Positions 1 to 8,816 of a DNA stretch of 64,000 nucleotides are shown in pieces. Made by a program: the position numbers and the translations under genes. Position 1 is the first letter of the stretch. The number at the start of each line of letters is the position of its first letter. This DNA comes from Gammaproteobacteria bacterium (GTDB taxonomy: Bacteria > Pseudomonadota > Gammaproteobacteria > Chromatiales > Chromatiaceae). Location of the stretch: NCBI GenBank assembly GCA_011389885.1, contig JAABTK010000001.1, positions 1 through 64,000 on the forward strand. The letters are read 5' to 3'. The notes beneath the pieces are model-generated. The model worked only from the letters and a program-made list of their open reading frames with translations. It was not told the origin of the DNA and did not search any database.

Positions 1-123
1 ACTCACCATTCACCACTCACCATTCACCACTCACCATTCACCATTCACCATTCACCATTCACCATTCACCATTCACCATTCACCATTCACCATTCACCAT
101 TCACCATTCACCATTCACCACTA
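1..123. repeat. Heptanucleotide tandem repeat array
   Basis: The window opens with about 17 tandem copies of a 7-bp unit, ATTCACC with a few ACTCACC variants, running until the stop of the fetB-like gene. It has no coding potential. The same 7-bp family recurs on the other strand at 42111-42165, and other heptamer units occur at 58474-58560. The array may extend left beyond the window. Confidence 0.9.
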
Positions 124-131
124 ACCCCCCG

Positions 132-923
132 TCATTGCAGCCGGTCGAGTCTTAGCCTATGGCGTTCGTCGAATAGTCGGCGGGAGCCGATCCAGACGGC
201 TAGGATCGCGCCTAGGCCGGTGCCGGTGGCGATTAGCAGCATGATCATGATTTGGTATTTGGCGGCTTCCATGGGCGGGCTGCCGGAGAGGATTTGGCCG
301 GTCATCATGCCGGGGAGGCTGACTAGGCCGGCGGCGGCCATGGCGTTTATGATGGGGATTAGGCCGGAGCGCAAGGCGTCGCGGCGGATGTCGTCGATGG
401 CCTGATGCCAGGTCTGGCCGAGTATGAGCCGGCCTTCGATCTCGCGCCGCAGGCGGCGGGCGTTTTGGGTCAGGTTGTCCAGCGCCACGGCGACGCCGCT
501 CATGGTGTTGCCCAGCAGCATGCCCAACAGCGGGATCAGGTATTGGGGCGCGTACCAGGGTTCGACGCCGATGATCACCACCAACGCCGCCAGGGTCATG
601 GTGAAGGAGGAGAGGAACATGGAGACCGCGCCGATGCCGAAGCCCCAGCCGCCGCGATAGCGCTGCTTTTGACGCGCCATCACCTCGTATCCGGCGGCGG
701 TGAGCATGACCAGCGAAATGCCGCCGATCATCCACAGGCTTTCGGCGTCGAAGATGGAGCGTAGCAGCAGGCCGACCAACGAGAGCTGGACGATGCTGCG
801 CGCGGCGGAGATCAGCAGGCGCCGTTCCACCCCCAGGTGCAGGCGCCAGGAGAGGGCGGCCATGAGCAGCATCAGGCCGGCGGTGATGGCGAGGTCGAGC
901 GGGGTGAGGCGGATCAGTTCCAT
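132..923 (-). CDS. fetB: FetB-type ABC transporter permease (UPF0014)
   Basis: A 263-aa inner-membrane protein with about seven hydrophobic segments and the UPF0014 hallmark LPGMMTGQILSG near residues 200-212. The E. coli homologue FetB (YbbM) works with the ATPase FetA in iron export or iron homeostasis and peroxide tolerance. The ATG at 923 begins MELIRLTPLDLA and overlaps the end of the upstream fetA-like gene by 10 bases, which indicates translational coupling in a trmB-fetA-fetB operon. The frame stays open upstream of this start, but that extension is only the shadow of fetA. The substrate is inferred from the family. Confidence 0.9.
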   Translation of the reverse strand: MELIRLTPLDLAITAGLMLLMAALSWRLHLGVERRLLISAARSIVQLSLVGLLLRSIFDAESLWMIGGISLVMLTAAGYEVMARQKQRYRGGWGFGIGAVSMFLSSFTMTLAALVVIIGVEPWYAPQYLIPLLGMLLGNTMSGVAVALDNLTQNARRLRREIEGRLILGQTWHQAIDDIRRDALRSGLIPIINAMAAAGLVSLPGMMTGQILSGSPPMEAAKYQIMIMLLIATGTGLGAILAVWIGSRRLFDERHRLRLDRLQ

Positions 924-1528
924 GCCGCCTCTGCGTGCAATGCGCCCTGCTCGATGCGGTAGCTGCGATCCGCCACCCGGCGGCGCTGGGCGGGGTCGTG
1001 GCTGACCCAAATGACGGCGGTTTGGCGGTGCGCCCGGTAATCGGCGATCAGGCGCTCCACCCGCGCGGTGTTTTCCTGGTCCAGGTTGGCGGTGGGTTCG
1101 TCTAGCAGCAGCACCCGGGGGCCGTGGTCGAGCAGGCGGGCCAGGGCCAGGCGTTGGCGCTCGCCGCTGGAGGCGCGTTCCAGGTCCCAGTCCAGGGCGC
1201 TTGCGGGCAGCTCCAGCGATTCCAGGAAGGGCGCGGGGTCGCCGCTGAAGTGCGGTCGCACCTGCTCGAACCACCAGGCGCTTTCTGCGGGCAAGTAGCC
1301 CACGGTGGTGCGCCAGGCGGCGGGCTCGAAGCCCTGTTGGCTCTGCTGGTCGAGGCGGATTTCGCCCTGGTGCGGGTCGAGGTCGGCGATGCTGCGCAGC
1401 AGGCGGGTCTTGCCCGCGCCCGAGGGGCCGAACAGGGCCACGCATTCGCCCCAGCCGAGGTCGAGCGAGGCCGGGTGGAGCAGTCCCGGGGCCTGGACGT
1501 TGCGAATGCGCAGGCCGTGGCCGGTCAT
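914..1528 (-). CDS. fetA: FetA-type ABC transporter ATP-binding protein
   Basis: A 204-aa cytoplasmic ABC ATPase. The Walker A motif GPSGAGKT lies near residues 33-40, the signature SSGERQRLALARL in the middle, and Walker B LLLDEPTANLD follows it. It is compact, without extra domains, as expected for FetA (YbbL), the energising partner of FetB in iron export. The ATG at 1528 overlaps the trmB stop as ATGA, and the 3' end overlaps fetB, so the three genes are probably co-transcribed. An alternative would be a generic efflux ATPase, but the paired UPF0014 permease argues for FetAB. Confidence 0.88.
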   Translation of the reverse strand: MTGHGLRIRNVQAPGLLHPASLDLGWGECVALFGPSGAGKTRLLRSIADLDPHQGEIRLDQQSQQGFEPAAWRTTVGYLPAESAWWFEQVRPHFSGDPAPFLESLELPASALDWDLERASSGERQRLALARLLDHGPRVLLLDEPTANLDQENTARVERLIADYRAHRQTAVIWVSHDPAQRRRVADRSYRIEQGALHAEAAWN

Positions 1529-2217
1529 TGGCGCACGAATACCAGGTCCCAAACGCCGTGGCCGAGGCGCTGGCCGCGGGCCTCGAATTTGGTGCGCGGG
1601 CGGTAATCGGGGCGGGGTGTGTAGCCGCCCGCGGGGCGCTGATTGCGAAACAGCTCGGGGGCCGCGTTGCATACGGCCAGCATCTGTTCGGCGTAGTGCT
1701 GCCAATCGGTGGCGGCGTGAAAGATCCCGCCCGGCCGCAGCACCCGCGCCGCCAGCCGCAAAAAGGTCGGTTGCAGGATGCGCCGCTTGTGGTGGCGCTG
1801 TTTGGGCCAGGGGTCGGGAAAGAACAGAAACAGGCCCGCTAGGCTGGCCGGGGGCATGCCGCGTTGCAGCACTTCCACCGCGTCGTGGCGCATCACCCGT
1901 AGGTTTTCGAGCCTGCGTTGCTCGATTTCCATCAGCAGATGCCCCACGCCGGGGCGATGCACCTCGATGCCCAGGAAGTTGTTTTGCGGCGCCGCGGCGG
2001 CCATTTCGGCCAGGGATTCGCCGTTGCCGAAGCCGATCTCCAGATACGTCGGCCGGCGGTTGTCGAACAGCGCCGGCAGGTCCAAGGCCCGGTCGCCCAT
2101 CGCCACCCCGTAGCGCGGCCACAGGGTGTCGAAGGCCCGCTGTTGGCCCGGCGTCAGTCGCCCCTCGCGTAACACGAAGGAGCGGATCGGGCGGTGCGGG
2201 GGTTGGCTTTCGGGCAT
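1525..2217 (-). CDS. trmB: tRNA (guanine-N7-)-methyltransferase TrmB
   Basis: A 230-aa SAM-dependent enzyme that makes m7G46 in the variable loop of tRNAs. Motif I EIGFGNGE lies near residue 59, and the family signature FPDPWPKQRHHKRR lies near residues 131-145. The C-terminal TKFEARG segment is the usual substrate-binding region. Length is normal for the family. It is the first gene of a coupled operon with fetA and fetB. In Pseudomonas trmB sits directly beside thiG. Here the two genes are neighbours in the same orientation but are separated by the 33-bp repeat array. Confidence 0.95.
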   Translation of the reverse strand: MPESQPPHRPIRSFVLREGRLTPGQQRAFDTLWPRYGVAMGDRALDLPALFDNRRPTYLEIGFGNGESLAEMAAAAPQNNFLGIEVHRPGVGHLLMEIEQRRLENLRVMRHDAVEVLQRGMPPASLAGLFLFFPDPWPKQRHHKRRILQPTFLRLAARVLRPGGIFHAATDWQHYAEQMLAVCNAAPELFRNQRPAGGYTPRPDYRPRTKFEARGQRLGHGVWDLVFVRQ

Positions 2218-2410
2218 AGCGGCTGGCTAGGGGGCGGCGGGCGCCGCTCGTGGCGAAATAAGGGGCTCCCGGCGTCGCCGGGAGGCGGATGGCGGTGAAT
2301 CCATACTAGAACGCCTGCGCACCAATAACGGAAACCACAGTGGGGGCGGATTGGATCCGCGATGACGGCCCCTGGTCCGGTGCAAGCGCCCGGGAGAGGC
2401 CGCTAAAGCG

Positions 2411-2710
2411 GCTGATCGCGGTTGCAAACCGCCCCCACAAGGGCGGAATCGCGGTTGCAAATCGCTCCCACAAGAGAGGAATCGCGGTTGCAAACCGCTC
2501 CCACAAGGGCGGAATCGCGGTTGCAAACCGCTCCCACAAGGGCGGAATCGCGGTTGCAAACCGCTCCCACAAGGGGGGAATCGCGGTTGCAAACCGCTCC
2601 CACAAGGGAGGAATCGCGGTTGCAAACCGCTCCCACAAGGGAGGAATCGCGGTTGCAAACCGCTCCCACAAGGGCGGAATCGCGGTTGCAAACCGCTCCC
2701 ACAAGGGCGG
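2411..2710. repeat. 33-bp REP-like tandem array, nine copies
   Basis: Nine head-to-tail copies start about every 33 bases at 2415, 2448, 2481, 2514, 2547, 2580, 2613, 2646 and 2679. Each copy contains the hairpin GCGGTT-GCA-AACCGC followed by TCCCACAAGGG. On the minus strand each unit reads like a bacterial REP core (TGTGGGAGCGGTTTGCAAC). Because 33 is divisible by three, several frames stay open across the array and produce spurious repetitive proteins. It lies in the transcription path between thiG and trmB, where structured RNA could affect termination or mRNA stability. Confidence 0.95.
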
Positions 2711-2752
2711 GGTCGATTGATTCATGGTTTCCGTGAATTCGGCGCGGCTGTA

Positions 2753-3544
2753 CTAGAAGAACAGGCCTTCCACTGGCGAGGAAGCGGAGGCGAAGCGCTT
2801 GGCCGGCATGCGCCCGGCCAGATAGGCCTCGCGACCGGCCTGGATGGCCTTGCGCATGGCCGAGGCCATAAGGATCGGGTTTTGGGCGGCGGCGATGGCG
2901 GTGTTCATCAATACGCCGTCGCAGCCGAGCTCCATCGCCACCGCGGCATCCGAGGCCGTGCCCACCCCGGCATCCACCAGGATCGGCACCGAGGCGTTTT
3001 CCACAATGGTCAGGATGTTGAGCTTGTTGCGAATGCCCAGGCCGGAGCCGATGGGGGCGGCCAGGGGCATTACGGCCACACAGCCCAGGTCTTCCAGGCG
3101 CTTGGCCATGATCGGGTCGTCGTTGGTGTAGACCATGACCTCGAACCCCTTGGCGATCAGCTCTTTGGCTGCATCCAGAGTGGCGACCATGTCGGGGAAC
3201 AGGGTCTTTTCGTCGCCCAGCACCTCCAGCTTGACCAGGTTGTGGCCGTCGAGCAGCTCGCGCGCCAGCAGGCAGGTGCGCACCGCGGTTTCGGCGTCGT
3301 AGCAGCCGGCGGTGTTGGGCAGGATGGTGTACTTCTGCGGCGGCAACACCTCCAGGATGTTGGGCTCGCCCTGGTTTTGGCCGATGTTGGTGCGGCGCAC
3401 CGCGATGGTGACGATCTCTGCGCCGCTCTGTTCGATGGCCGCCCGGGTCTCGGCCAGGTCTTTGTACTTGCCGGTGCCGACCAGCAGGCGCGACTGGTAT
3501 TCCCGGCCGGCGACGGTGAAGGTGTCGGGGTTTTGTTCGGGCAT
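2753..3544 (-). CDS. thiG: Thiazole synthase ThiG
   Basis: A 263-aa TIM-barrel enzyme that forms the thiazole phosphate moiety of thiamine from 1-deoxy-D-xylulose 5-phosphate, dehydroglycine and ThiS-thiocarboxylate. The Schiff-base lysine region [17 protein letters not shown], the phosphate-binding segment [12 protein letters not shown] and the C-terminal end are all intact. The ATG at 3544 has a strong AAGGAAGAG ribosome-binding site. The frame is open further upstream, but nothing there looks like ThiG. No thiS gene is visible immediately upstream, so the sulfur carrier must be encoded elsewhere. Confidence 0.96.
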   Translation of the reverse strand: MPEQNPDTFTVAGREYQSRLLVGTGKYKDLAETRAAIEQSGAEIVTIAVRRTNIGQNQGEPNILEVLPPQKYTILPNTAGCYDAETAVRTCLLARELLDGHNLVKLEVLGDEKTLFPDMVATLDAAKELIAKGFEVMVYTNDDPIMAKRLEDLGCVAVMPLAAPIGSGLGIRNKLNILTIVENASVPILVDAGVGTASDAAVAMELGCDGVLMNTAIAAAQNPILMASAMRKAIQAGREAYLAGRMPAKRFASASSPVEGLFF

Positions 3545-3802
3545 AGTCTCTTCCTTACTATTGAGGTTGCTGCGATTGGATGCGCCCATTATACGGACAA
3601 CAGCGGCGGGGAAGGAACCGGCGCGGCCGGGGGGCATGGCGGCGCCGCCTTGGGCCTTGGGCCGGCTCGGAAAAATCCTAAATCCTTGTAGGAAAAATCC
3701 GATATATCAGCAACATCCGTTGAGGCGAAGGGGCGAATCAGGTAGGCTCTGCTGGTTGGACGCGCCCGGCGTTTGGCCTTTGCAACCACAAGAGAAACCA
3801 TA

Positions 3803-4405
3803 GTGTTATCCAAAATTCTGATTTACGCCATCGCCTGCTGGACGGGCTTTCTGATCATGGCGGTGGAGTTGCTCAGCGGCAAGATCCTCGCCCCCTACTT
3901 CGGCAGCAGCATCTACGTCTGGGGGGCCATCATCACGGTGTTCATGCTGGCCCTGTCCCTGGGGTATCTGCTGGGCGGTCGATATTCGATGCACAACCCC
4001 ACCATCCGTCGCCTCGCCGGCATCCTGTGCGTGGCGTCCTTGCTGGTGCTGCCCATTATCTTCTTCGGCGAGCCGGTGATGGACTGGTTGTTCGATACTA
4101 TCCGCGACCCGCGCTACGGCTCGCTGGCGGCCTCGGCCTTCTTGTTCTTTCTGCCCACCACGGTGGCGGGCATGGTCTCGCCCTATTCGGTGCGCCTGCT
4201 CACCCACAGACACGAGGTCAGCGGGCAGAACGCCGGCACCCTGTATTTCGCCTCCACCCTGGGCAGCGCCGCGGGCACCATTATGGCCTCCTTCCATTTG
4301 GTGCTGTGGTTCCAGCTCGACCATATCTTTTGGGGCCTGATCGCGATTTCCCTCGCCCTGGGCCTGCCCGTGTTACTCAAAGGGGACCCCCATGAAGCCA
4401 AGTAA
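3803..4405 (+). CDS. Membrane half of a split spermidine-synthase-like transporter
   Basis: A 200-aa integral membrane protein with about six hydrophobic helices. It resembles the N-terminal membrane module of the fused MFS/spermidine-synthase proteins: the helix start AVELLSGKILAPYFGSSIYVWG and the later FASTLGSAAGT loop are typical of that group. I chose the GTG at 3803 because AGAGAAACC precedes it; an in-frame TTG at 3773 would add ten residues. The 3' end overlaps the next gene by 14 bases, so the membrane and enzyme halves are translated together. The transported or modified substrate is unknown. Confidence 0.75.
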   Translation: MLSKILIYAIACWTGFLIMAVELLSGKILAPYFGSSIYVWGAIITVFMLALSLGYLLGGRYSMHNPTIRRLAGILCVASLLVLPIIFFGEPVMDWLFDTIRDPRYGSLAASAFLFFLPTTVAGMVSPYSVRLLTHRHEVSGQNAGTLYFASTLGSAAGTIMASFHLVLWFQLDHIFWGLIAISLALGLPVLLKGDPHEAK

Positions 4406-5303
4406 GCTGTTCAATCTGTCGCTGGCCGGCCTCCTCGCCTGCGCCGCCGGGGGCGCCGCCTTGGCCGCACCTGCGGACGGGGTGGAGATCCTGCATAAAG
4501 AGCAGTCGTTGTACCGCAACATCTATGTGTTCGAAAAGGGCGACGTGCGCTGCATGCGCTTCACCAAATACTTTCGCACCGGCGACAGCCAGTCCTGCAT
4601 GTACAAGGCGGACCCGAATCGGCTGTTCTACGACTACGCCAAGGTGGTGATGTCCACCCTTTACCTAAACCCCGACCCGCAGCGGATCCTGATTACTGGC
4701 CTCGGCGGCGGCACCCTGCCGGCGGCGCTGGCGCGGCTTCTGCCGCAGGCGGAGATCGACGTGGTGGAGATCGATCCGGCGGTGAGCCGGGTGGCGAAGG
4801 CGTATTTTCCGTTCGAGACCAGTGAGCGGGTGCGGGTGCATGACGTGGACGGGCGGGTGTTCGTGAAACGGGCGGCCCGGAGCGGCAAGAAATACGATTT
4901 GGTGATCCTGGACGCCTTCAACGGCGACTATATCCCCGAGCACATGCTCACCCGGGAGTACCTGGAAGAGGTCAAGTCCGTCATCGCCGACGGCGGGGTG
5001 CTGGCCGCCAACACCTTCTCCGACAGCCAGCTCTACCACAGCGAGTCGGTGACCTACGCCGAGGTCTTCGGCGATTTCATTAACGTCAAGGTGGGTAATC
5101 GGCTGATCATCTGGCAGCATGGCGGCCTGCCCTCGGACGAGCGGATCGCCGAGGGCGCCAAGGGCTTCGAGGAGGCCTTCGAGCCGTTGGGATTCGGGGC
5201 CGACTGGGTGCTGCCGCGGTTGTCGCGCGAGCAGGACTGGCAGACCGACGCGCCCCTGCTCACGGACCAGTATTCGCCTTCCAACCTGCTGAATGCGCGA
5301 TGA
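4392..5303 (+). CDS. Spermidine-synthase-like aminopropyl/methyltransferase-fold protein with signal peptide
   Basis: A 303-aa protein with a Rossmann-type spermidine-synthase fold. The glycine loop ITGLGGGTLPAAL lies near residues 97-109, VVEIDPAVSRVA follows, and LDAFNGDYIPEHMLT lies near residues 175-190. The first 25 residues form a signal peptide (positive start, hydrophobic core, AALAAPA cleavage-like site), which is unusual because known aminopropyltransferases are cytoplasmic. It is coupled by overlap to the membrane protein upstream. It may act at or outside the membrane, or the leader may be a membrane anchor. The polyamine reaction itself is not demonstrated. Confidence 0.75.
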   Translation: MKPSKLFNLSLAGLLACAAGGAALAAPADGVEILHKEQSLYRNIYVFEKGDVRCMRFTKYFRTGDSQSCMYKADPNRLFYDYAKVVMSTLYLNPDPQRILITGLGGGTLPAALARLLPQAEIDVVEIDPAVSRVAKAYFPFETSERVRVHDVDGRVFVKRAARSGKKYDLVILDAFNGDYIPEHMLTREYLEEVKSVIADGGVLAANTFSDSQLYHSESVTYAEVFGDFINVKVGNRLIIWQHGGLPSDERIAEGAKGFEEAFEPLGFGADWVLPRLSREQDWQTDAPLLTDQYSPSNLLNAR

Positions 5304-5498
5304 GGCTAAGGCGATGAGACTAAGGCGATTGGCGGGGATGCGGATACCTAGTGCGGCCGCGCACAAAGGACGGAAACCACGGCGATTAGGACTGCAGAGG
5401 GGGTCTGGGTGGTTTCCGAGACTTAGGCGCGGCCGCACTAGACGGTAGCGGGGTTTTCGGGAATAGCCGAACCCCCGCGGGGCCTGGGGTCTGCGCCG

Positions 5499-6293
<795 letters not shown>

Positions 6294-6296
6294 AAA

Positions 6297-6866
6297 TCAC
6301 CAAAGATCGGATGAACGGGCGGATACGCGGGCCAGGTGTTCGCGCACCAGGAATAGGGCGGCCATGGAGCGGGCCTCGGTGAAATCCTCGCGCGCCAGCA
6401 GGGCGTCGGCCTGGGCGAGTTTCCAGGGCGCCACTTCGAGGGTCTCGGGCTCGTCGCCTGCGAGGCGGGAGGGATAGAGGCCCGTGGCCAGCACGATATG
6501 GGTGGTGTGGTGCAGGTAGCCGGGGGCCACGGTCACCGACGACAACAGCTCCAGCCGGCGCGCGGCATAGCCGACCTCTTCCTGCAGTTCGCGATTGGCC
6601 GCCTGCTCGGGGCTTTCCCCCTGTTCCACTAGGCCCTTGGGGAAGCCCAGCTCGTAGCGATCCATGCCGGCGCCGTATTCGCGAATCAGCAGCACGGTCT
6701 GCGGGTCCGGCATGGGCACGATCAGCACCGCGCCCTCGGGCGTGCCGAGGATGCGCTGGTACTGGCGACGGGCGCCGTTGGAGAACTCCAGGTCCATCTC
6801 CTCCACCTGGAACACGCCGGTGTGGGCTACCGCACGACGGGCATGGACTTTGGGCTTGTGGCGCAT
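6297..6866 (-). CDS. nudE: ADP compounds hydrolase NudE
   Basis: A 189-aa Nudix hydrolase. The Nudix box, GLVEQGESPEQAANRELQEE continuing into VG, lies near residues 77-98, and the flanking sequence LGFPKG and ATGLYPSRL fits the NudE subfamily, which cleaves ADP-ribose, Ap3A, NADH and related compounds. The gene is divergent from the GMP/IMP nucleotidase gene that follows, with only 46 bases between the starts. NudE also lies near yrfG in E. coli, which supports both assignments. It is probably co-transcribed with cysQ. Confidence 0.92.
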   Translation of the reverse strand: MRHKPKVHARRAVAHTGVFQVEEMDLEFSNGARRQYQRILGTPEGAVLIVPMPDPQTVLLIREYGAGMDRYELGFPKGLVEQGESPEQAANRELQEEVGYAARRLELLSSVTVAPGYLHHTTHIVLATGLYPSRLAGDEPETLEVAPWKLAQADALLAREDFTEARSMAALFLVREHLARVSARSSDLW

Positions 6867-6912
6867 TGGGTTATCTTAGGCAGCTGTTGCGAAACCAAGG
6901 CCCATTATACCG

Positions 6913-7644
6913 ATGCTGGACTGGGAAAGAATCGATCAAGTGCTGTTGGACATGGACGGCACCCTGTTGGACCTCCACTTCGACAGCTTTTTCTGGCTGG
7001 AGCACCTGCCGCGGCGCTACGCCGAGGCCCTGGGCATCCCCCTGGACGAGTCGAAGCGGCGGGTGATGGCGCGCTCGCAAGCCCTGGGCGGCACCCTGGA
7101 TTGGTATTGCCTGGATCATTGGACCGAGACCCTGGGCCTGGACATCGCCCTGCTCAAGCGCGAGGTGGAACACCTGATTGCGGTGCATCCGCATGTGCTG
7201 GAGTTCCTGGAGGCGCTGAAGGTCGCCGGCAAGCGCCGGGTGCTGGTGACCAACGCGCACCAGAAGTCCCTGGCGCTGAAGCTGGAGAAGACCCGCCTCG
7301 GCGGTCATTTGGAGCAAGTGGTGTGCGCCCACGACCTCGGGCTGCCCAAGGAGGATCGGGGCTTTTGGGCCCGGCTTCAGGCCGTGGCGCCCTTTGATCC
7401 GCAGCGCAGCCTGTTTGTGGACGACAACCCGGAGGTGCTCGCCTCCGCCCGGGACTACGGCATTCGCCACCTGCTGGCGGTGCGCTGCCCGGATAACCAG
7501 GCCCCGGCGCGGGAGTTTGCGGGCTTTGAGGCGATTTGTCGGTTTTCCGAGGTGTTGCCGGGGCTCGCCCCGGCCAGCGCCCCGGGAGACCGCGCCGAAA
7601 CACGAGTACGCCTGCGCTCAAATGGCGGAAACAACGGCTCCTAG
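6913..7644 (+). CDS. yrfG: GMP/IMP nucleotidase (YrfG family, HAD superfamily)
   Basis: A 243-aa HAD-like phosphatase that dephosphorylates purine mononucleotides. HAD motif I LLDMDGTLLDLHFD lies near residues 11-24, motif II VLVTNAH near 110-116, and the motif IV acid pair LFVDDNPEV near 165-173. The last 20-25 residues (after about residue 218) run into the dispersed intergenic repeat that starts near 7605, so the tail is a repeat-derived extension compared with the usual family length of about 220. It is divergent from nudE. Confidence 0.9.
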   Translation: MLDWERIDQVLLDMDGTLLDLHFDSFFWLEHLPRRYAEALGIPLDESKRRVMARSQALGGTLDWYCLDHWTETLGLDIALLKREVEHLIAVHPHVLEFLEALKVAGKRRVLVTNAHQKSLALKLEKTRLGGHLEQVVCAHDLGLPKEDRGFWARLQAVAPFDPQRSLFVDDNPEVLASARDYGIRHLLAVRCPDNQAPAREFAGFEAICRFSEVLPGLAPASAPGDRAETRVRLRSNGGNNGS

Positions 7645-7822
7645 GAACGCAGAGGGTACCGCGGACCGCAGAGCGCACAGAGGAGTTCTTGCTTAATTGT
7701 GCCTGCCCGGCGCTCCAGCGCCGCCTAGTATGCCTGCGCTCAATTAACGGAAACAACGGCCCCTAGGAACGCAGAGGGTACCGCGGACCGCAGAGCGCGC
7801 GGAGGAATTCTAGCTTGAGCGT
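7611..7822. repeat. Tandem duplication (122-bp period) of the CGCAGAGG-type intergenic repeat
   Basis: Two copies of a block of about 120 bp lie head to tail: the segment starting at 7611 (CCTGCGCTCA) recurs at 7733. Each contains a GGAAACAACGG motif, an AGGAACGCAGAGGG motif and a GACCGCAGAGCGC motif. These modules are scattered through other intergenic gaps of the window. No coding function is seen, although the first copy overlaps the end of yrfG. Confidence 0.85.
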
Positions 7823-8031
7823 CCCCGCGTTCCATGGCGGGGACGCCTGTCCGCCGCCCCAGTCTCGCCGCGCCTAGCCGCCTGGAGTGCAGCCCTCGGG
7901 CTGTGCGGGTTTCCGGTTACGCGCCCGGGCCAAGGCGTGTACGCCCCGAGCCCGCAGTCAGGCAGGGGGCAAGACAAGCGAAGCGCATTCGCCGCTGAAG
8001 CGGCGGAATGTCGGGTGCGGGGCTTATCCTT
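7823..8031. repeat. Mosaic of dispersed intergenic repeats
   Basis: This stretch contains the module CCTGGAGTGCAGCCCTCGGG, a GCCGCTGAAGCGGCGG hairpin and the TCGGGTGCGG module. The same modules occur in the same order at 14165-14240 and, inverted, at 52310-52440. No gene is supported. It is interrupted at 8032 by a MITE-like element. Confidence 0.8.
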
Positions 8032-8229
8032 CAGACCTCCCAAAAAGGTCCGAAAACGGTCGATTTTTTTGGAGTGCAAATGAACTCTCACGGAAGGGCT
8101 TCCAACAAAAACGCCTTGGAAGTCAATCGGTTAGTGATTTGTATCCGGGGATTATTGTCCCACAATCGCGTAACGCACTGTTAGATCAGTGACTTGCAGG
8201 CTTTTTGGACAGCGATTTTGGGAGGTCTG
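8032..8229 (+). mobile_element. 198-bp MITE-like element, copy 1
   Basis: A 198-bp non-coding element bounded by perfect 14-bp terminal inverted repeats (CAGACCTCCCAAAA at the left, its complement at the right). It is flanked by the perfect 6-bp direct repeat ATCCTT at 8026-8031 and 8230-8235. It sits inside a dispersed host repeat whose uninterrupted form, with a single ATCCTT, is visible at 14244-14249. Reverse-complemented, the copy at 28670-28867 is the same length and differs at about five positions. No transposase gene is present, so it would be mobilised in trans. Confidence 0.93.
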
Positions 8230-8426
8230 ATCCTTTCAATCGAAACGCCTCTCTGCGCCCTCTGCGGTTCTCCGCGTGCTCTGCGCTCCGCGAGCGCCTG
8301 GGTTGTTTCCGATGCTTGGGCGCAGGCGCACTAGGCCCGGAGCCTGGACCTTAGTCCGGCATGGGCGGACTGTGGTCGGGGTCGCACCGGCTCAGGCCTC
8401 AGCCCCCGGTCAATCGGTTTCCGTGA
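8230..8426. repeat. Dispersed intergenic repeat and REP-like hairpin
   Basis: The right half of the host repeat interrupted by the MITE continues here (TCAATCGAAACGCC, then CTCTGCGCCCTCTGCGG). It ends with a GGACCTTAGTCCGGCA hairpin near 8348 of the same type found at 27607-27622 and 62085-62180. No coding sequence is supported before the ykgJ-like stop at 8427. Confidence 0.75.
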
Positions 8427-8816
8427 TTAACGCCCAGGGGCGCTCGGCCCATCCCAGCGTCGAAAGCGGCGCCTCAGGTAGGCGAGCAGTTCGGCGTGAT
8501 TGCGGAAATGCAGTTGGAAGCCTTTTTCCGCCGGGGCGTCGTATTCGCAGAAAGCGTTGTCGTAGTCGCGGCAGATGGCCGGGCGGCTGGCGTAGATGGC
8601 GCAGCGGCCGTCCGCTTGCAGGTGCTCGCAGCGGCTATAGACCAGCAGACACCAGCCCTGCTTTTCCTTGTAGACCTCCACCCCCTGGTGAGAAACCTGC
8701 CACAGCAGTTGCTGAAAATCGGCCTTGGTGCGCGGCGTGTCCAGGGCTACGGTGATGTAGTTGCAGCACAGGGAGGCCTGGCAGCGGTCGCATTTATCGA
8801 CCGGCGCCGCGCTCAT
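8427..8816 (-). CDS. YkgJ-type cysteine-cluster protein
   Basis: A 129-aa cytoplasmic protein of the UPF0153/YkgJ type. The N-terminal [10 protein letters not shown] and the later cysteines in [28 protein letters not shown] form a CxxCx(n)C pattern likely to bind zinc or an iron-sulfur cluster. The biochemical role of the family is unknown. Its start overlaps the rhlB stop as ATGA, so it is translated from the rhlB transcript. The C-terminal arginine-rich tail (LRRRFRRW) could contact nucleic acid, but that is inference. Confidence 0.8.
   Translation of the reverse strand: MSAAPVDKCDRCQASLCCNYITVALDTPRTKADFQQLLWQVSHQGVEVYKEKQGWCLLVYSRCEHLQADGRCAIYASRPAICRDYDNAFCEYDAPAEKGFQLHFRNHAELLAYLRRRFRRWDGPSAPGR

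Noticed and set aside
1-123. CRISPR array
   Set aside because: The repeat is a continuous 7-bp tandem unit without spacers.
2227-2736. Long repetitive open frames on both strands encoding repeated PCGSGLQPRF-, LWERFATAIP- or VANRSHKGGI-like units
   Set aside because: They come from the 33-bp array, whose length is a multiple of three; there is no independent start, ribosome-binding site or family similarity.
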